A stretch of DNA of 64,000 nt from Echinicola marina (GTDB lineage: Bacteria; Bacteroidota; Bacteroidia; Cytophagales; Cyclobacteriaceae): assembly GCF_020463795.1 (NCBI RefSeq), contig NZ_CP080025.1:189001-253000 (forward strand), in the 5' to 3' direction. Below the pieces are notes generated by a model, which worked only from the letters and a program-made list of their open reading frames with translations, did not search any database and was not told the DNA's origin. Position numbers and translations under genes: made by a program. The number at the start of each line of letters is the position of its first letter. Within the stretch, counting starts at the first letter, position 1. Shown here one piece after another: positions 9,477 through 18,347 of this stretch.

Positions 9477-11006
9477 TTAAAGTGATTTAATCTCATCCAA
9501 TCTCCATCTCCTCATAAACTGGATGCTACTTTCAATATCCGTGGCCAACACCCTGTCATAAGTATTAAAACTCACTTCTTTTCTATAGAGAGCCACAAGT
9601 TTCTCCACTATTGGAGAACTTTTAACTGGCTTTCTAAACTCCAAAGCCTGAGTTGCTGTCAACAACTCAATAGCCAATATCTTCTCAAGATTATTTAACA
9701 CCCTGAGGCATTTCGTCGCTCCATTAGCCCCCATACTCACATGATCTTCTTGGCCATTGGAAGACACGATAGAATCGACCGATGAGGGTGTACATAATTG
9801 CTTATTTTCACTTACGACACTAGCAGCTGTATATTGCGGTATCATCAGTCCTGACTGAAGCCCGGGATCATGTACCAGAAACAAAGGCAGCCCTCTCGCT
9901 CCTGAAAGCAGCTGATAGGTCCTCCTCTCTGAAATACTCCCTATTTCAGCCATAGCAATCGCAAGGTAATCAAAGCCCAAAGCCAAAGGCTGTCCATGAA
10001 AATTACCACCTGAAAGCACCTGATCTTCTTCGGGAAAAATATTGGGATTGTCCGTAACAGCATTGACTTCAACATCAAAAGTCTGCTTAACAAAGGCCAA
10101 ACTATCCCTTGATGCCCCGTGCACCTGAGGTATACACCTGAACGAATAAGGATCCTGCACCTGCTTATCCTTCGCCTGTGCGATTTCACTACCTTCCAAA
10201 TATTCACGAATCACCATTGCTGTCTCCACCTGTCCCTTATGAGGCCTAATGGCATGGATCAAATGGTCAAAAGGCTGAACATTTCCATTAAAAGCCTCTA
10301 AAGAAACAACGGAAATTAGATCTGCCCAATCAAACAACTCTTTAGCATATGAAACCGCATAAACCCCATAGCTCAACATAAACTGGGTCCCATTTATTAA
10401 GGAAAGTCCTTCCTTTGACCGAAGTGTAATTGGCTCCCAACTAAATTGAGCAAGCACCTCCCTACTGTTTTTTATCTCTCCTTTAAAATAAACTTCTCCT
10501 AACCCTATCAAGGGTAAACTCAAATGAGAAAGGGGAGACAAATCACCAGATGCACCCAAGGATCCTTGATTATACACTACTGGCAATACATCGTGATTAT
10601 AAAAATCTATCAAGCGTTGTAAGGTCTCCAATTGTACCCCCGAATAACCCTGCGCCAGTGATTGGATTTTAGTCAATAACATGATTTTAATCAAATGCTT
10701 TGGCACCTTCTCTCCGACCCCACATGCATGCGACTGAAGCAAGTTGTATTGCAATTGTTCTATCTCCTTCCTGTCTATTCTCACATGCTGCAAATAACCA
10801 AAACCAGTATTCACGCCATAATAAAGCGCCTCCTCATCCTGTGAAATCTTTTGATCCAAATAAGCCCTACAATCCTTAATCCTGTTTTTCATTTCCTTGG
10901 ACAAGGACAATTGCTTACCACTCGCAATTAACTCTGTAATTGTTTCCAAACTGATTTGCTTGGCACTGATTTCATATACCATTTTTTCGGCGTCCAATCC
11001 CACCAT
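9477..11006 (-). CDS. hutH: histidine ammonia-lyase
   Basis: This is the first enzyme of the pathway, releasing ammonia from histidine to form urocanate. The Ala-Ser-Gly triad that cyclises into the MIO prosthetic group is at residues 152-154 within [19 protein letters not shown] and [10 protein letters not shown] are also typical. The protein has 509 residues from the ATG at 11006; an internal ATG at 10982 (MVYEISAKQ) would give 501 and matches family N-termini about as well. It is the promoter-proximal gene of the hut operon, divergent from a LysR gene 112 bp away. Confidence 0.94.
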   Translation of the reverse strand: MVGLDAEKMVYEISAKQISLETITELIASGKQLSLSKEMKNRIKDCRAYLDQKISQDEEALYYGVNTGFGYLQHVRIDRKEIEQLQYNLLQSHACGVGEKVPKHLIKIMLLTKIQSLAQGYSGVQLETLQRLIDFYNHDVLPVVYNQGSLGASGDLSPLSHLSLPLIGLGEVYFKGEIKNSREVLAQFSWEPITLRSKEGLSLINGTQFMLSYGVYAVSYAKELFDWADLISVVSLEAFNGNVQPFDHLIHAIRPHKGQVETAMVIREYLEGSEIAQAKDKQVQDPYSFRCIPQVHGASRDSLAFVKQTFDVEVNAVTDNPNIFPEEDQVLSGGNFHGQPLALGFDYLAIAMAEIGSISERRTYQLLSGARGLPLFLVHDPGLQSGLMIPQYTAASVVSENKQLCTPSSVDSIVSSNGQEDHVSMGANGATKCLRVLNNLEKILAIELLTATQALEFRKPVKSSPIVEKLVALYRKEVSFNTYDRVLATDIESSIQFMRRWRLDEIKSL

Positions 11007-11118
11007 ATAAGCACTTGATTTAAAAAGGGTTTATATTCTATACATACAAAACTCCATAATTAAACTAATAATAAAAAATAGTATTATATTCACTTATTAA
11101 TAACTAAAAGTAATCAAT

Positions 11119-12000
11119 ATGGAGTTACGTCAACTTAAATATTTCTTGGTATTAGCAGAGGAATTACATTTTCATCGAGCTGCCGACAAATTATTCATTG
11201 TACAGCCAGCACTCTCCAAACAGATTAAACTCTTAGAAGAAGAATTGGGCATCAGTTTACTTAAAAGAGATAAAAGAAATGTTAAACTGACTGAAGCGGG
11301 AAAATACTTTAAAACTGAAGCTAAAGCGATTCTCGATCAACTTGAGCTAGTTAAGAGCCACACCAGGTTAGTACAAGAAGGCCAAAAAGGTGAAATTAGA
11401 ATTGGCTATGTCGGTTCATGTATCCACACCTTTCTTCCAGACATGCTCAGCGACCTTCATGAAGCGCATCCATATATCCTAACTTACCTAAATGAAATGA
11501 CCTCTTCCGCCCAACTGGAAGCCATTCAAAACGGGGAACTAGATATTGCTTTTTTGAGAAACCCATTCCCTTCCCCTAATCTAAACCATCAACCTGTGTT
11601 CCGTGAATCTTTCGCCCTGGTATTACCTGAAAACCATCCCCTCAATGAAAATAACCTTGAAGACATCCATCAACTGGCCAATGAAGAATTCATCCTTCCC
11701 ACCAGATCTGATGGTGAATTATATTACAGACTCCAACTGAGCATCTGTGAGGACCATGGCTTCTCTCCAAAAATAGCCCATGAAACCGTTCATGGACACA
11801 CTGTCCTTAACTTGGTAGGGCATGGATTAGGCATCACCTTTTTACCCACATCCTTTCAAAAGGTCACCAATGCTGCTGTGAAATTCATTGAATTAAAAGA
11901 CATTCCTCAGCGAGCAGAAATCACCGCAGTTTGGAATAAAGAAAATCCCAATCCTAGTTTAAAAAAGTTTCTAAACCATATCAAACCCCTTAAAATCTAG
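11119..12000 (+). CDS. LysR-family transcriptional regulator, probable regulator of hut genes
   Basis: This 293-residue protein begins MELRQLKYFLVLAEELHFHR, the standard LysR winged helix-turn-helix (about residues 1-60, with AADKLFIVQPALSKQIKLLE as recognition region), followed by a periplasmic-binding-like effector domain from about residue 90. It is transcribed divergently from hutH across a short AT-rich gap, the classic layout for a LysR regulator and its target. Hut operons in proteobacteria and firmicutes are usually controlled by HutC or HutP, so a LysR partner is a local variation. The effector (urocanate or histidine) is inferred, not seen. Confidence 0.85.
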   Translation: MELRQLKYFLVLAEELHFHRAADKLFIVQPALSKQIKLLEEELGISLLKRDKRNVKLTEAGKYFKTEAKAILDQLELVKSHTRLVQEGQKGEIRIGYVGSCIHTFLPDMLSDLHEAHPYILTYLNEMTSSAQLEAIQNGELDIAFLRNPFPSPNLNHQPVFRESFALVLPENHPLNENNLEDIHQLANEEFILPTRSDGELYYRLQLSICEDHGFSPKIAHETVHGHTVLNLVGHGLGITFLPTSFQKVTNAAVKFIELKDIPQRAEITAVWNKENPNPSLKKFLNHIKPLKI

Positions 12001-12266
12001 ACAAATAGAAATTAACAAAACAACAATACCACCCTACAAGACTTCATTAACACTCCTCTAAAACATAACCCAGCCATTCTATTTCCTTTTATCAATTTTC
12101 GATTTTTTTTCATTATCTTTCAAAACTAATATTAATCACATTTTATCCTTTGGTTTTAAGAAAAAATAAAACAGTGGGATAAGACCATATTAATTATCAC
12201 TTTATTTAAAAACAAAAAGTGTACTGTATTACAAACGCCATCCATAGCAATAAAACAAACTATATT

Positions 12267-14186
12267 ATGAAAAAACAATTTTGGACTATCCTGTTGCTTT
12301 CCCTTTTTATTGGTAAACTGCAAGCACAGGAAAGAAGTATCTCTGTAATACCCAAACCGGCAAAAACAACCATCAACTCCGGTAAGTTTGTATTAAATGA
12401 AGAAACGGTAATTATAGCCAAAAACGATGAGAGCAGGAATTCAGCTAGACTATTCAATGAATTTCTACAATCCCAATACGGTTTCAAATTACACATTTCT
12501 CTCCTGGATCTCACAGGGAACACCATTGAACTTATACTAGACAAGGAAACCGAAACACCAGAAGCTTATAGCTTAGAAGCCAATACAACCAACATCAAAA
12601 TCACCGGTGGAAAGGAAGGTTTATTTTACGGACTCCAAACCACCTTACAGCTGATTGAATCAAATGCAGATCTGCTAAGCATCCCAGCAGTGGGCATACA
12701 AGACCATCCTGAGTTTGCCTACAGGGGAATAATGCTGGACGTAGGGCGTCACTTTTTCCCTGTGGACCAAATCAAAAAAATCATTGATTTAATGGCTTAT
12801 TTCAAATTCAACAAGATGCATTGGCACCTTACAGAAGACCAAGGCTGGAGATTGGAGATTAAAAAGTATCCAAAATTAACAGAAATTGCCGCATTTAGGG
12901 ATTCCACAATTATAGGACAATATTACGATTTCCAACCTTTCATCTACGATGGTGAGAAACACGGAGGCTACTATACCCAAGAAGAAGCAAAAGAAATCGT
13001 AAAATATGCTGCGGACAGAATGATTACGGTAATTCCCGAAATAGAACTTCCTGGACACAGTTCCGCAGCACTTGCTGCCTATCCAGAATTCGGAAGTTTC
13101 GAAATGGACGGTAACAAACCCGAAGATACTAAACCTCTTGCAGGCAGCATCATGGCAATGAAAAAGAACGGAGAGCCATACGACAATGACCTCAGTCCAA
13201 ATGTACCTGGCTATTGGGGAGTACATTACAATGTCTATGGAGTAAAGGACGAAACTTTCCAATTCCTAGAAGACGTCCTGACAGAAGTAATGGAGATTTT
13301 CCCAAGTGAGTATATCCATATCGGTGGAGATGAGGCTCCAAAAGACCATTGGAAAACCTCGGCCATTTCCCAAAATCTTATTAAAAAAGAAAAATTGGAA
13401 AATGAACACGAATTACAGAGCTATTTCATCACCAGAATTGAGAAATTCCTCAACAAAAATGGAAGAAAATTAATCGGGTGGGACGAAATCCTTGAAGGTG
13501 GCCTTGCGCCAAATGCTACTGTAATGAGCTGGAGGGGTGAAAAAGGTGGTATCGCTGCCGCTAAAATGAATCATGACGTCATCATGACACCTAACAGCCA
13601 CATGTACATAGACCACTACCAATCTGAGGACAAAGAACAAGAACCCCTTGCTATCGGCGGCTTCCTTCCCCTGGAAAAAGTTTACAGCTATTCCCCAAGA
13701 CCTGAAAGCCTAACTACTGAGGAAAGCAAACATGTACTTGGCGTTCAGGCCAACCTATGGACTGAATACATAGCAACCAACAACAAAATGGAATATCATT
13801 TGTTCCCGCGCGCTTTGGCCTTATCAGAAGTAGCTTGGAGTAATATAGACGAAAAAAATTATGAAGAGTTTTCCCAGCATAGACTTCCAGCAAGACTTTC
13901 CGAATTAGAAAAGCTGGATGTTTTCTATAGAATACCAGAAGCAAAAGTAAATATCAGCAAAGACACAAACACAGGAAGACACAAAATCACCATTATCCCT
14001 TTTGTTAAGGGAGCCAAAGTATACTATACAGTAGACGGACATAAAGCTGACCAAACAGCCTACCTTTATCGCACACCTATTTTGGCACCAGTCACCAATG
14101 AAGGCCAGGAAAATCTGGTGCTAAAATATATCATAGTAACTCCAGAAGGTCGTCAAAGTAACCAATTTGAAGTAACCATTGAATAA
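12267..14186 (+). CDS. beta-N-acetylhexosaminidase, GH20, secreted
   Basis: This exo-acting glycosidase removes terminal GlcNAc or GalNAc. The ATG at 12267 gives a signal peptide (MKKQFWTILLLSLFIGKLQAQ); the frame extends upstream to a start at 12219 that would bury it. An N-terminal GH20b domain (about 25-150) is followed by the GH20 barrel, with LDVGRHFFP, MHWHLTEDQGWRLEIKKYP and the catalytic pair D355-E356 in HIGGDEAPKDHW. The C-terminal VYYTVDGHK region resembles the chitobiase C-terminal domain. It lies upstream of an EEP-family gene and a convergent DeoR regulator. Confidence in family and activity class is high. Confidence 0.93.
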   Translation: MKKQFWTILLLSLFIGKLQAQERSISVIPKPAKTTINSGKFVLNEETVIIAKNDESRNSARLFNEFLQSQYGFKLHISLLDLTGNTIELILDKETETPEAYSLEANTTNIKITGGKEGLFYGLQTTLQLIESNADLLSIPAVGIQDHPEFAYRGIMLDVGRHFFPVDQIKKIIDLMAYFKFNKMHWHLTEDQGWRLEIKKYPKLTEIAAFRDSTIIGQYYDFQPFIYDGEKHGGYYTQEEAKEIVKYAADRMITVIPEIELPGHSSAALAAYPEFGSFEMDGNKPEDTKPLAGSIMAMKKNGEPYDNDLSPNVPGYWGVHYNVYGVKDETFQFLEDVLTEVMEIFPSEYIHIGGDEAPKDHWKTSAISQNLIKKEKLENEHELQSYFITRIEKFLNKNGRKLIGWDEILEGGLAPNATVMSWRGEKGGIAAAKMNHDVIMTPNSHMYIDHYQSEDKEQEPLAIGGFLPLEKVYSYSPRPESLTTEESKHVLGVQANLWTEYIATNNKMEYHLFPRALALSEVAWSNIDEKNYEEFSQHRLPARLSELEKLDVFYRIPEAKVNISKDTNTGRHKITIIPFVKGAKVYYTVDGHKADQTAYLYRTPILAPVTNEGQENLVLKYIIVTPEGRQSNQFEVTIE

Positions 14187-14194
14187 ATAATACT

Positions 14195-14217
14195 AGGCCG
14201 GAAAATACATCCGGCCT
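14195..14217 (+). terminator. Hairpin after the GH20 gene
   Basis: AGGCCGGA pairs perfectly with TCCGGCCT across a 7-base loop, followed by CTTTCC. The T-run is weak, so partial read-through into the next gene, which starts 23 bp later, is plausible. Confidence 0.6.
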
Positions 14218-14239
14218 CTTTCCAATCTATTCATTTAAT

Positions 14240-15040
14240 ATGAAAAACCAATCCAAGTTATTGTTGATTCTTATACTGTCATTAGCTTGCTTTCAATGCA
14301 AACCAAAGGAGACGATAATCACCATTTTGTCTTATAATATCTACCATGGTGAAAACAGTTATGAAAGTGGCAAAAGCAATCTGGAAGAAATTGCCCAGCT
14401 CATAAAAGATATCGATCCGGACTTTGTAGCCATGCAAGAAGTAGACAGTGCAACCCAAAGAACCGCATCTATACGAAACGGGAAAGCCCTAGACCTTACT
14501 GCTGAACTGGCAAAAACAACTGGAATGTATGGATTTTTCGCCAAAGCCATCAATTTCAGCAACGGTGGTTATGGAGAAGGACTGCTAAGCAAATATCCTG
14601 CAAAAATGAGCAAACTTGACCTACCCATTCCAGAAGGAGGAGAAGGAAGGACCATGGCTTTAGCAACTGCTAAAATGCCCGACGGCACAGAAATAACTTT
14701 TGGTGCAACCCATTTATGCCACCAATATGAAACAAATAGAATCGCACAATCTGAAGCTATTCTTAAACATCAAAACAATATTGATAATCCTTTTCTTTTT
14801 GCCGGTGATCTCAACTTCAAGCCGGACAGTAAAGCATACGATTCCTTAAAGGAGAACTTTATAGATGCCGCGGAAATAGTTGGCAATCCACAAAACACCT
14901 TCCCCACTGATGCCCCAAGCATAAGAATAGATTATGTTTGGTTATCCAAAAAATCGAATTGGGAAGTAATCGAGGCAAAGGTCATTGATGTAGCTTATTC
15001 TGACCACAAGCCACTTTTAGTAAAAGTAAAATTGAAATAA
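14240..15040 (+). CDS. endonuclease/exonuclease/phosphatase-family protein, exported
   Basis: This 266-residue protein has a hydrophobic N-terminus ending in cysteine-containing LSLACFQC (possible lipoprotein signal, not a perfect lipobox). The EEP fold is shown by LSYNIYHG, MQEVD, THLCH, AGDLNFKPDS, RIDYVWLS and YSDHKPL, which supply the metal ligands, catalytic histidines and aspartates. Exported members of this family in Bacteroidota may act on phosphodiesters or sphingomyelin-like lipids; the substrate is not readable here. It follows the GH20 gene and converges on the DeoR gene. Confidence 0.85.
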   Translation: MKNQSKLLLILILSLACFQCKPKETIITILSYNIYHGENSYESGKSNLEEIAQLIKDIDPDFVAMQEVDSATQRTASIRNGKALDLTAELAKTTGMYGFFAKAINFSNGGYGEGLLSKYPAKMSKLDLPIPEGGEGRTMALATAKMPDGTEITFGATHLCHQYETNRIAQSEAILKHQNNIDNPFLFAGDLNFKPDSKAYDSLKENFIDAAEIVGNPQNTFPTDAPSIRIDYVWLSKKSNWEVIEAKVIDVAYSDHKPLLVKVKLK

Positions 15041-15042
15041 AA

Positions 15043-15067
15043 AAGTCCCGGACTACGTCCGGGACTT
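15043..15067. terminator. Bidirectional terminator
   Basis: AAGTCCCGGAC and GTCCGGGACTT form a perfect 11-bp stem with a 3-base loop between two convergent genes. The minus strand has six T after it (DeoR side); the plus strand has only CTT. Confidence 0.85.
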
Positions 15068-15075
15068 CTTATGAA

Positions 15076-15837
15076 TTAATTGGCGATTACCACTTCCACA
15101 TTATTGCGCTCTAACATTTTCACAAAATCTGGATCGATGGCATCATCAGTAATTACTTTATCCACCTTATCGAACCCTGCAATAAAGGCCAATCCAATTT
15201 TCTTGAACTTGGTAGAATCTGAAACCACAATCACCTCTTCAGCTATATCAATCATGATCTGATTCAGATAAGCTTCCTCCATATAGTGGGTAAATACACC
15301 TACATCAGATTTAAACCCATCTACCCCGAGAAAAAGCTTATTACAGTGCAATTGTTTTAGGTTTCTTTCAGCCATTGGACCTACTAAAGACATCGAAAAC
15401 TCTTTTAAAAATCCCCCCGGCATCATCACATCTAAATTGTCATAGCTAGCCAAATTATTTACGATATCCAAAGCATTACTGATCACCGTCAACCTTTCGA
15501 ACTTACCTAAGTTATTGGATATTTCGAATGTAGTTGTTCCTGAATCCAAAATTATGGAGTCATTCTCTTCAATTAAAGAGACCGCTTTTTTACCGATTTT
15601 TCTTTTAAGGTCCAGGTTAATCTTTTTCTTCTCAGTAACGGGAAGGGCCATATTATTGGTCTTAAACGCTCCTCCATGTGCTCTTACTAAAAGCTTATTA
15701 CGCTCAAGATTAGCCAAATCATTTCTTATAGTAACCTCACTTACACCAAGGTCCTTGCTTAGTTCACTCACATTTACCTGGCCATGCTCATCCAAAACTT
15801 CTAAAATTCTGGACCGGCGTTGTGCTGTCTTTTTCAT
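15076..15837 (-). CDS. DeoR/GlpR-family transcriptional regulator
   Basis: This 253-residue protein has the DeoR helix-turn-helix at residues 6-57 (RRSRILEVLDEHGQVNVSEL, then SEVTIRNDLANLE) and a DeoRC sugar-phosphate sensor from about residue 75 (ILDSGTTTFEI, VVSDSTKF). Such proteins usually repress carbohydrate genes and respond to a phosphorylated sugar. Its position, converging on a hexosaminidase unit, suggests amino-sugar control, but this is inference. A promoter match lies at 15889-15919. Confidence 0.88.
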   Translation of the reverse strand: MKKTAQRRSRILEVLDEHGQVNVSELSKDLGVSEVTIRNDLANLERNKLLVRAHGGAFKTNNMALPVTEKKKINLDLKRKIGKKAVSLIEENDSIILDSGTTTFEISNNLGKFERLTVISNALDIVNNLASYDNLDVMMPGGFLKEFSMSLVGPMAERNLKQLHCNKLFLGVDGFKSDVGVFTHYMEEAYLNQIMIDIAEEVIVVSDSTKFKKIGLAFIAGFDKVDKVITDDAIDPDFVKMLERNNVEVVIAN

Positions 15838-15888
15838 ATCTCAATCCTAGATTAAATTAAATAATTGCTTTTCATCAAAAAAACTTTC

Positions 15889-15919
15889 GAAAAATACTCA
15901 TTTAGTTTCATTATTCAAA
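15889..15919 (-). promoter_or_regulatory. Promoter of the DeoR-family gene
   Basis: On the minus strand TTTG (15916-15919), a 19-base spacer, then TATTTTTC (15889-15896) match TTTG-N19-TAnnTTTG at all but the last base. It is 51 bp upstream of the ATG. Confidence 0.6.
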
Positions 15920-16352
15920 CAATATCAAAAGTATTTACGATTAACACAGCTAATCATCAATAAACAATCCCTCTATGAAAACATTTATATTTTCATATTC
16001 TTAACATTTACAAAATTTTAGTACATATCATCAATCCAACAAAAAAATAAGAACATACAACAAATTACCTTTCGATCGTCTCTATCATATCAACTTGACA
16101 TTCATATTAAATTAAGAAGACAAGTACCTCATCCCTGGTACAAGGATAAATCACTACATTCAAAGCAATTCATGAAAATAATCTCAAAAAAATTTATCCA
16201 CAACTTATAGAAACAGGAGAATCAGCATCCCATAAATCGAAAATATAAAAGAATTCAAAATAATTTATTTTCGTTTTATTTGCATATTACATTTATTTTA
16301 CGGAATTTAGTAACAAGATAAAGATTATCTGGTTTGTTAGGGTTATTTATTA
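15920..16352. other. Long AT-rich intergenic region with one perfect DnaA box
   Basis: This is the largest gene-free stretch of the window (15838-16449, 612 bp including the flanking promoter and terminator). It is strongly AT-rich and contains one exact DnaA-box sequence TTATCCACA at 16194-16202. I see no second box, no origin-linked gene and no ORF worth calling. Confidence 0.4.
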
Positions 16353-16401
16353 AAAAAGGCCGATCTCGATTCCACATTTTGAAGATCGGCTCTTTTTTTT
16401 C
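16353..16401. terminator. Bidirectional hairpin terminator in a gene-free region
   Basis: GCCGATCT (16360-16367) pairs with AGATCGGC (16384-16391). Eight T follow on the plus strand, and an A6 tract precedes it, giving six T on the minus strand. No annotated gene ends immediately upstream on either strand, so it may end an unannotated small RNA or attenuate the gene at 16450. Confidence 0.7.
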
Positions 16402-16449
16402 TATTTTTCGTCAAGTTTCCTTTCCAAAATCAAAACAAATTAGACCAAT

Positions 16450-17157
16450 ATGTATCCAGGAAAATCCATAGCTATCCTCTTCTTTCTCTTCTTACTTTCC
16501 ACGGAAGTTTTTTGCCAAGATATCCCTGACGATTATCAGCTACTTTATGAGCAGGATTTTTCATCAAATACTGCCCTTAATGAATTTGAAACTACTGACG
16601 CTTCATCCTGGCGGATTTCAGACCAATCCTTAGAAATTTATAAAGCAGGAAATTATGAACCCAAAGTGAGGTCCCCGTTCAATATCGCCATGCTAAAAAG
16701 TCTAAAATTCGGTGATTTCATATTAGAGGCAGATTTACAACAAACGGGAAAGGAATACGGACATCGGGACCTTTGTATTTTCTTTGGCATGAAAAACCAT
16801 AGCAATTTCTATTATTCACATATTGCTTCCAAACCAGACCCTCATTCACACAATATATTCTTGGTCAATGACGAACCACGAATAGCCATAGGCAAACGGA
16901 CAAATGAAGGGATAAATTGGGGAAACACCAATGAATGGCACAAAATTAGAATTGAAAGGAATATAGATTCAGGTTCAATAAAAATATATTTTGACGATAT
17001 AGAAAAACCTATCATGGAAACCAATGATTTACATTTTGATTACGGACACATTGGTTTTGGAACATTTGATGATACCGGGAAATTTGACAATATTAAAATA
17101 TGGGGACCAGACTTTGCCCCTGATAACGACAGTTTTTTTCCACATCCTTTAAGGTAG
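16450..17157 (+). CDS. secreted LamG/DUF1080-like beta-sandwich protein
   Basis: This 235-residue protein has an N-terminal signal peptide (to about residue 23, cleavage near VFCQ). The mature part, with YEQDFSS, FGDFILEADLQQTG, FYYSHIA, NEWHKIRIERN and FDNIKIWGP, follows the strand pattern of concanavalin-A-like (LamG, DUF1080/3-keto-disaccharide hydrolase) domains found in polysaccharide-related proteins of Bacteroidota. I see no clear catalytic residues. Its stop codon region overlaps the end of the convergent DUF922 gene by 9 bp. The fold assignment is moderate and the function is unknown. Confidence 0.65.
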   Translation: MYPGKSIAILFFLFLLSTEVFCQDIPDDYQLLYEQDFSSNTALNEFETTDASSWRISDQSLEIYKAGNYEPKVRSPFNIAMLKSLKFGDFILEADLQQTGKEYGHRDLCIFFGMKNHSNFYYSHIASKPDPHSHNIFLVNDEPRIAIGKRTNEGINWGNTNEWHKIRIERNIDSGSIKIYFDDIEKPIMETNDLHFDYGHIGFGTFDDTGKFDNIKIWGPDFAPDNDSFFPHPLR

Positions 17158-18249
17158 ATACATGGACAATTCTTCATCAATTAATTTATTCCATTTAGCC
17201 TGTGCTGCTTTATTTTTACCATGACTGGTTTCTGCGTCATATGCCTCTTGCATCTGATTCATTTCCCGATATGTCTCTATGTACAGATAGCCTATTTTTC
17301 CATCGTAATCATCAGGACTTAGCTCCATTTTTTTAATCTTTTCTTTAAACCTCTCCACAATGATTTTAGTAATATCAAAGTGCCTTTGCTCATGATTTAA
17401 ACCATAATCATCTTTACTGGATGATCTTACCCAAGAGGATGATTTAAGCATAAACACTTTCGTGACCAAGTCTAACACTGCCACACCGTCTTCAATTACG
17501 GTATTACCCTCCCAAGCAAAACTAGAAAATATGGACGCTGCATATTTACTACCAAAATGAGGCTGGGCCCTGAAGTCCTCCCATTCTAATGGATGATTTC
17601 TGTGATAAAAAACGGTGTCCTCCAATTCCACCTTTTCATAATCCCTAAATCTCAAACTCACCTGCTTGGCGAAACGAATATCACTTCCGGATTCCTGATT
17701 GACCCAATCATTGAAATACTTCAACGAACTGGCCAATGATTGTTGGAGTGCAGAGGAAATCGCCCTATAATTATTCGAAGACCTTTTATATTTGGCTCCA
17801 CCTTGATAATCCAATAAATGAACTAACGCACCTTCGTTTTCTAATTGAAACGTAAAATCAAGTTCTACCTTTCCCTCTATCAAACCATCACTAGATCTCA
17901 TTTCTGTTATTTCACATTCATTCACCTCCAATACCACTGGCCTAAGGGATCGATCAATCGGAACACTTCTTAAAACATAGTTTGACAAAGATTCATCTAT
18001 ACCTCCCTGCAAACCGAGCGGCTCCGTTTCTTTAGCTTCCCGACTGGTGAAAATATTACCAATATCAGTCCTTTGCCCAAGGTTATTGCGCACCTCCTTA
18101 AAATAAAACTCATCAGGCTTTATATTTAGATATGCTGGCTTTAAAACAATTAAAGTACTTGGAGTCTGCCCAAAAACTAGCCTCGTAAAAAACAAAAAAG
18201 CAATAATATTAAAGGAGAAAAATATCAATTTTATTATTTGACTGTTCAT
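17149..18249 (-). CDS. DUF922-like putative zinc peptidase, exported
   Basis: This 366-residue protein has a hydrophobic N-terminal segment (residues 5-27, ending VFGQ) acting as signal peptide. The C-terminal half holds LNHEQRHFDITKIIVERF, resembling the HExxHFDI signature of DUF922 proteins, which are suspected metallopeptidases; a conserved WEDF segment lies before it. The middle of the protein has no motif I recognise. It lies downstream of the fasciclin gene but beyond that gene's terminator, so it probably has its own promoter. Peptidase activity is inferred from the HE..H pattern only. Confidence 0.65.
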   Translation of the reverse strand: MNSQIIKLIFFSFNIIAFLFFTRLVFGQTPSTLIVLKPAYLNIKPDEFYFKEVRNNLGQRTDIGNIFTSREAKETEPLGLQGGIDESLSNYVLRSVPIDRSLRPVVLEVNECEITEMRSSDGLIEGKVELDFTFQLENEGALVHLLDYQGGAKYKRSSNNYRAISSALQQSLASSLKYFNDWVNQESGSDIRFAKQVSLRFRDYEKVELEDTVFYHRNHPLEWEDFRAQPHFGSKYAASIFSSFAWEGNTVIEDGVAVLDLVTKVFMLKSSSWVRSSSKDDYGLNHEQRHFDITKIIVERFKEKIKKMELSPDDYDGKIGYLYIETYREMNQMQEAYDAETSHGKNKAAQAKWNKLIDEELSMYLP

Positions 18250-18290
18250 GATCTCACTCGGGGTTAGGTAATCACCAAGTGTAATTTAAC

Positions 18291-18320
18291 AAAAAAACTG
18301 CTGGTATCTCACCAGCAGTT
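18291..18320 (-). terminator. Terminator of the fasciclin gene
   Basis: On the minus strand AACTGCTGGT and ACCAGCAGTT form a perfect 10-bp stem with a 5-base loop, followed by TTTTT. It sits 28 bp after the fasciclin stop. Confidence 0.85.
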
Positions 18321-18347
18321 TCTTCACCATCTACAAAACACAAAGTT

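Noticed and set aside
15838-16449. Replication origin
   Set aside because: Only one DnaA box, no dnaA, dnaN or similar gene nearby, no repeat array; kept as a low-interest observation only.
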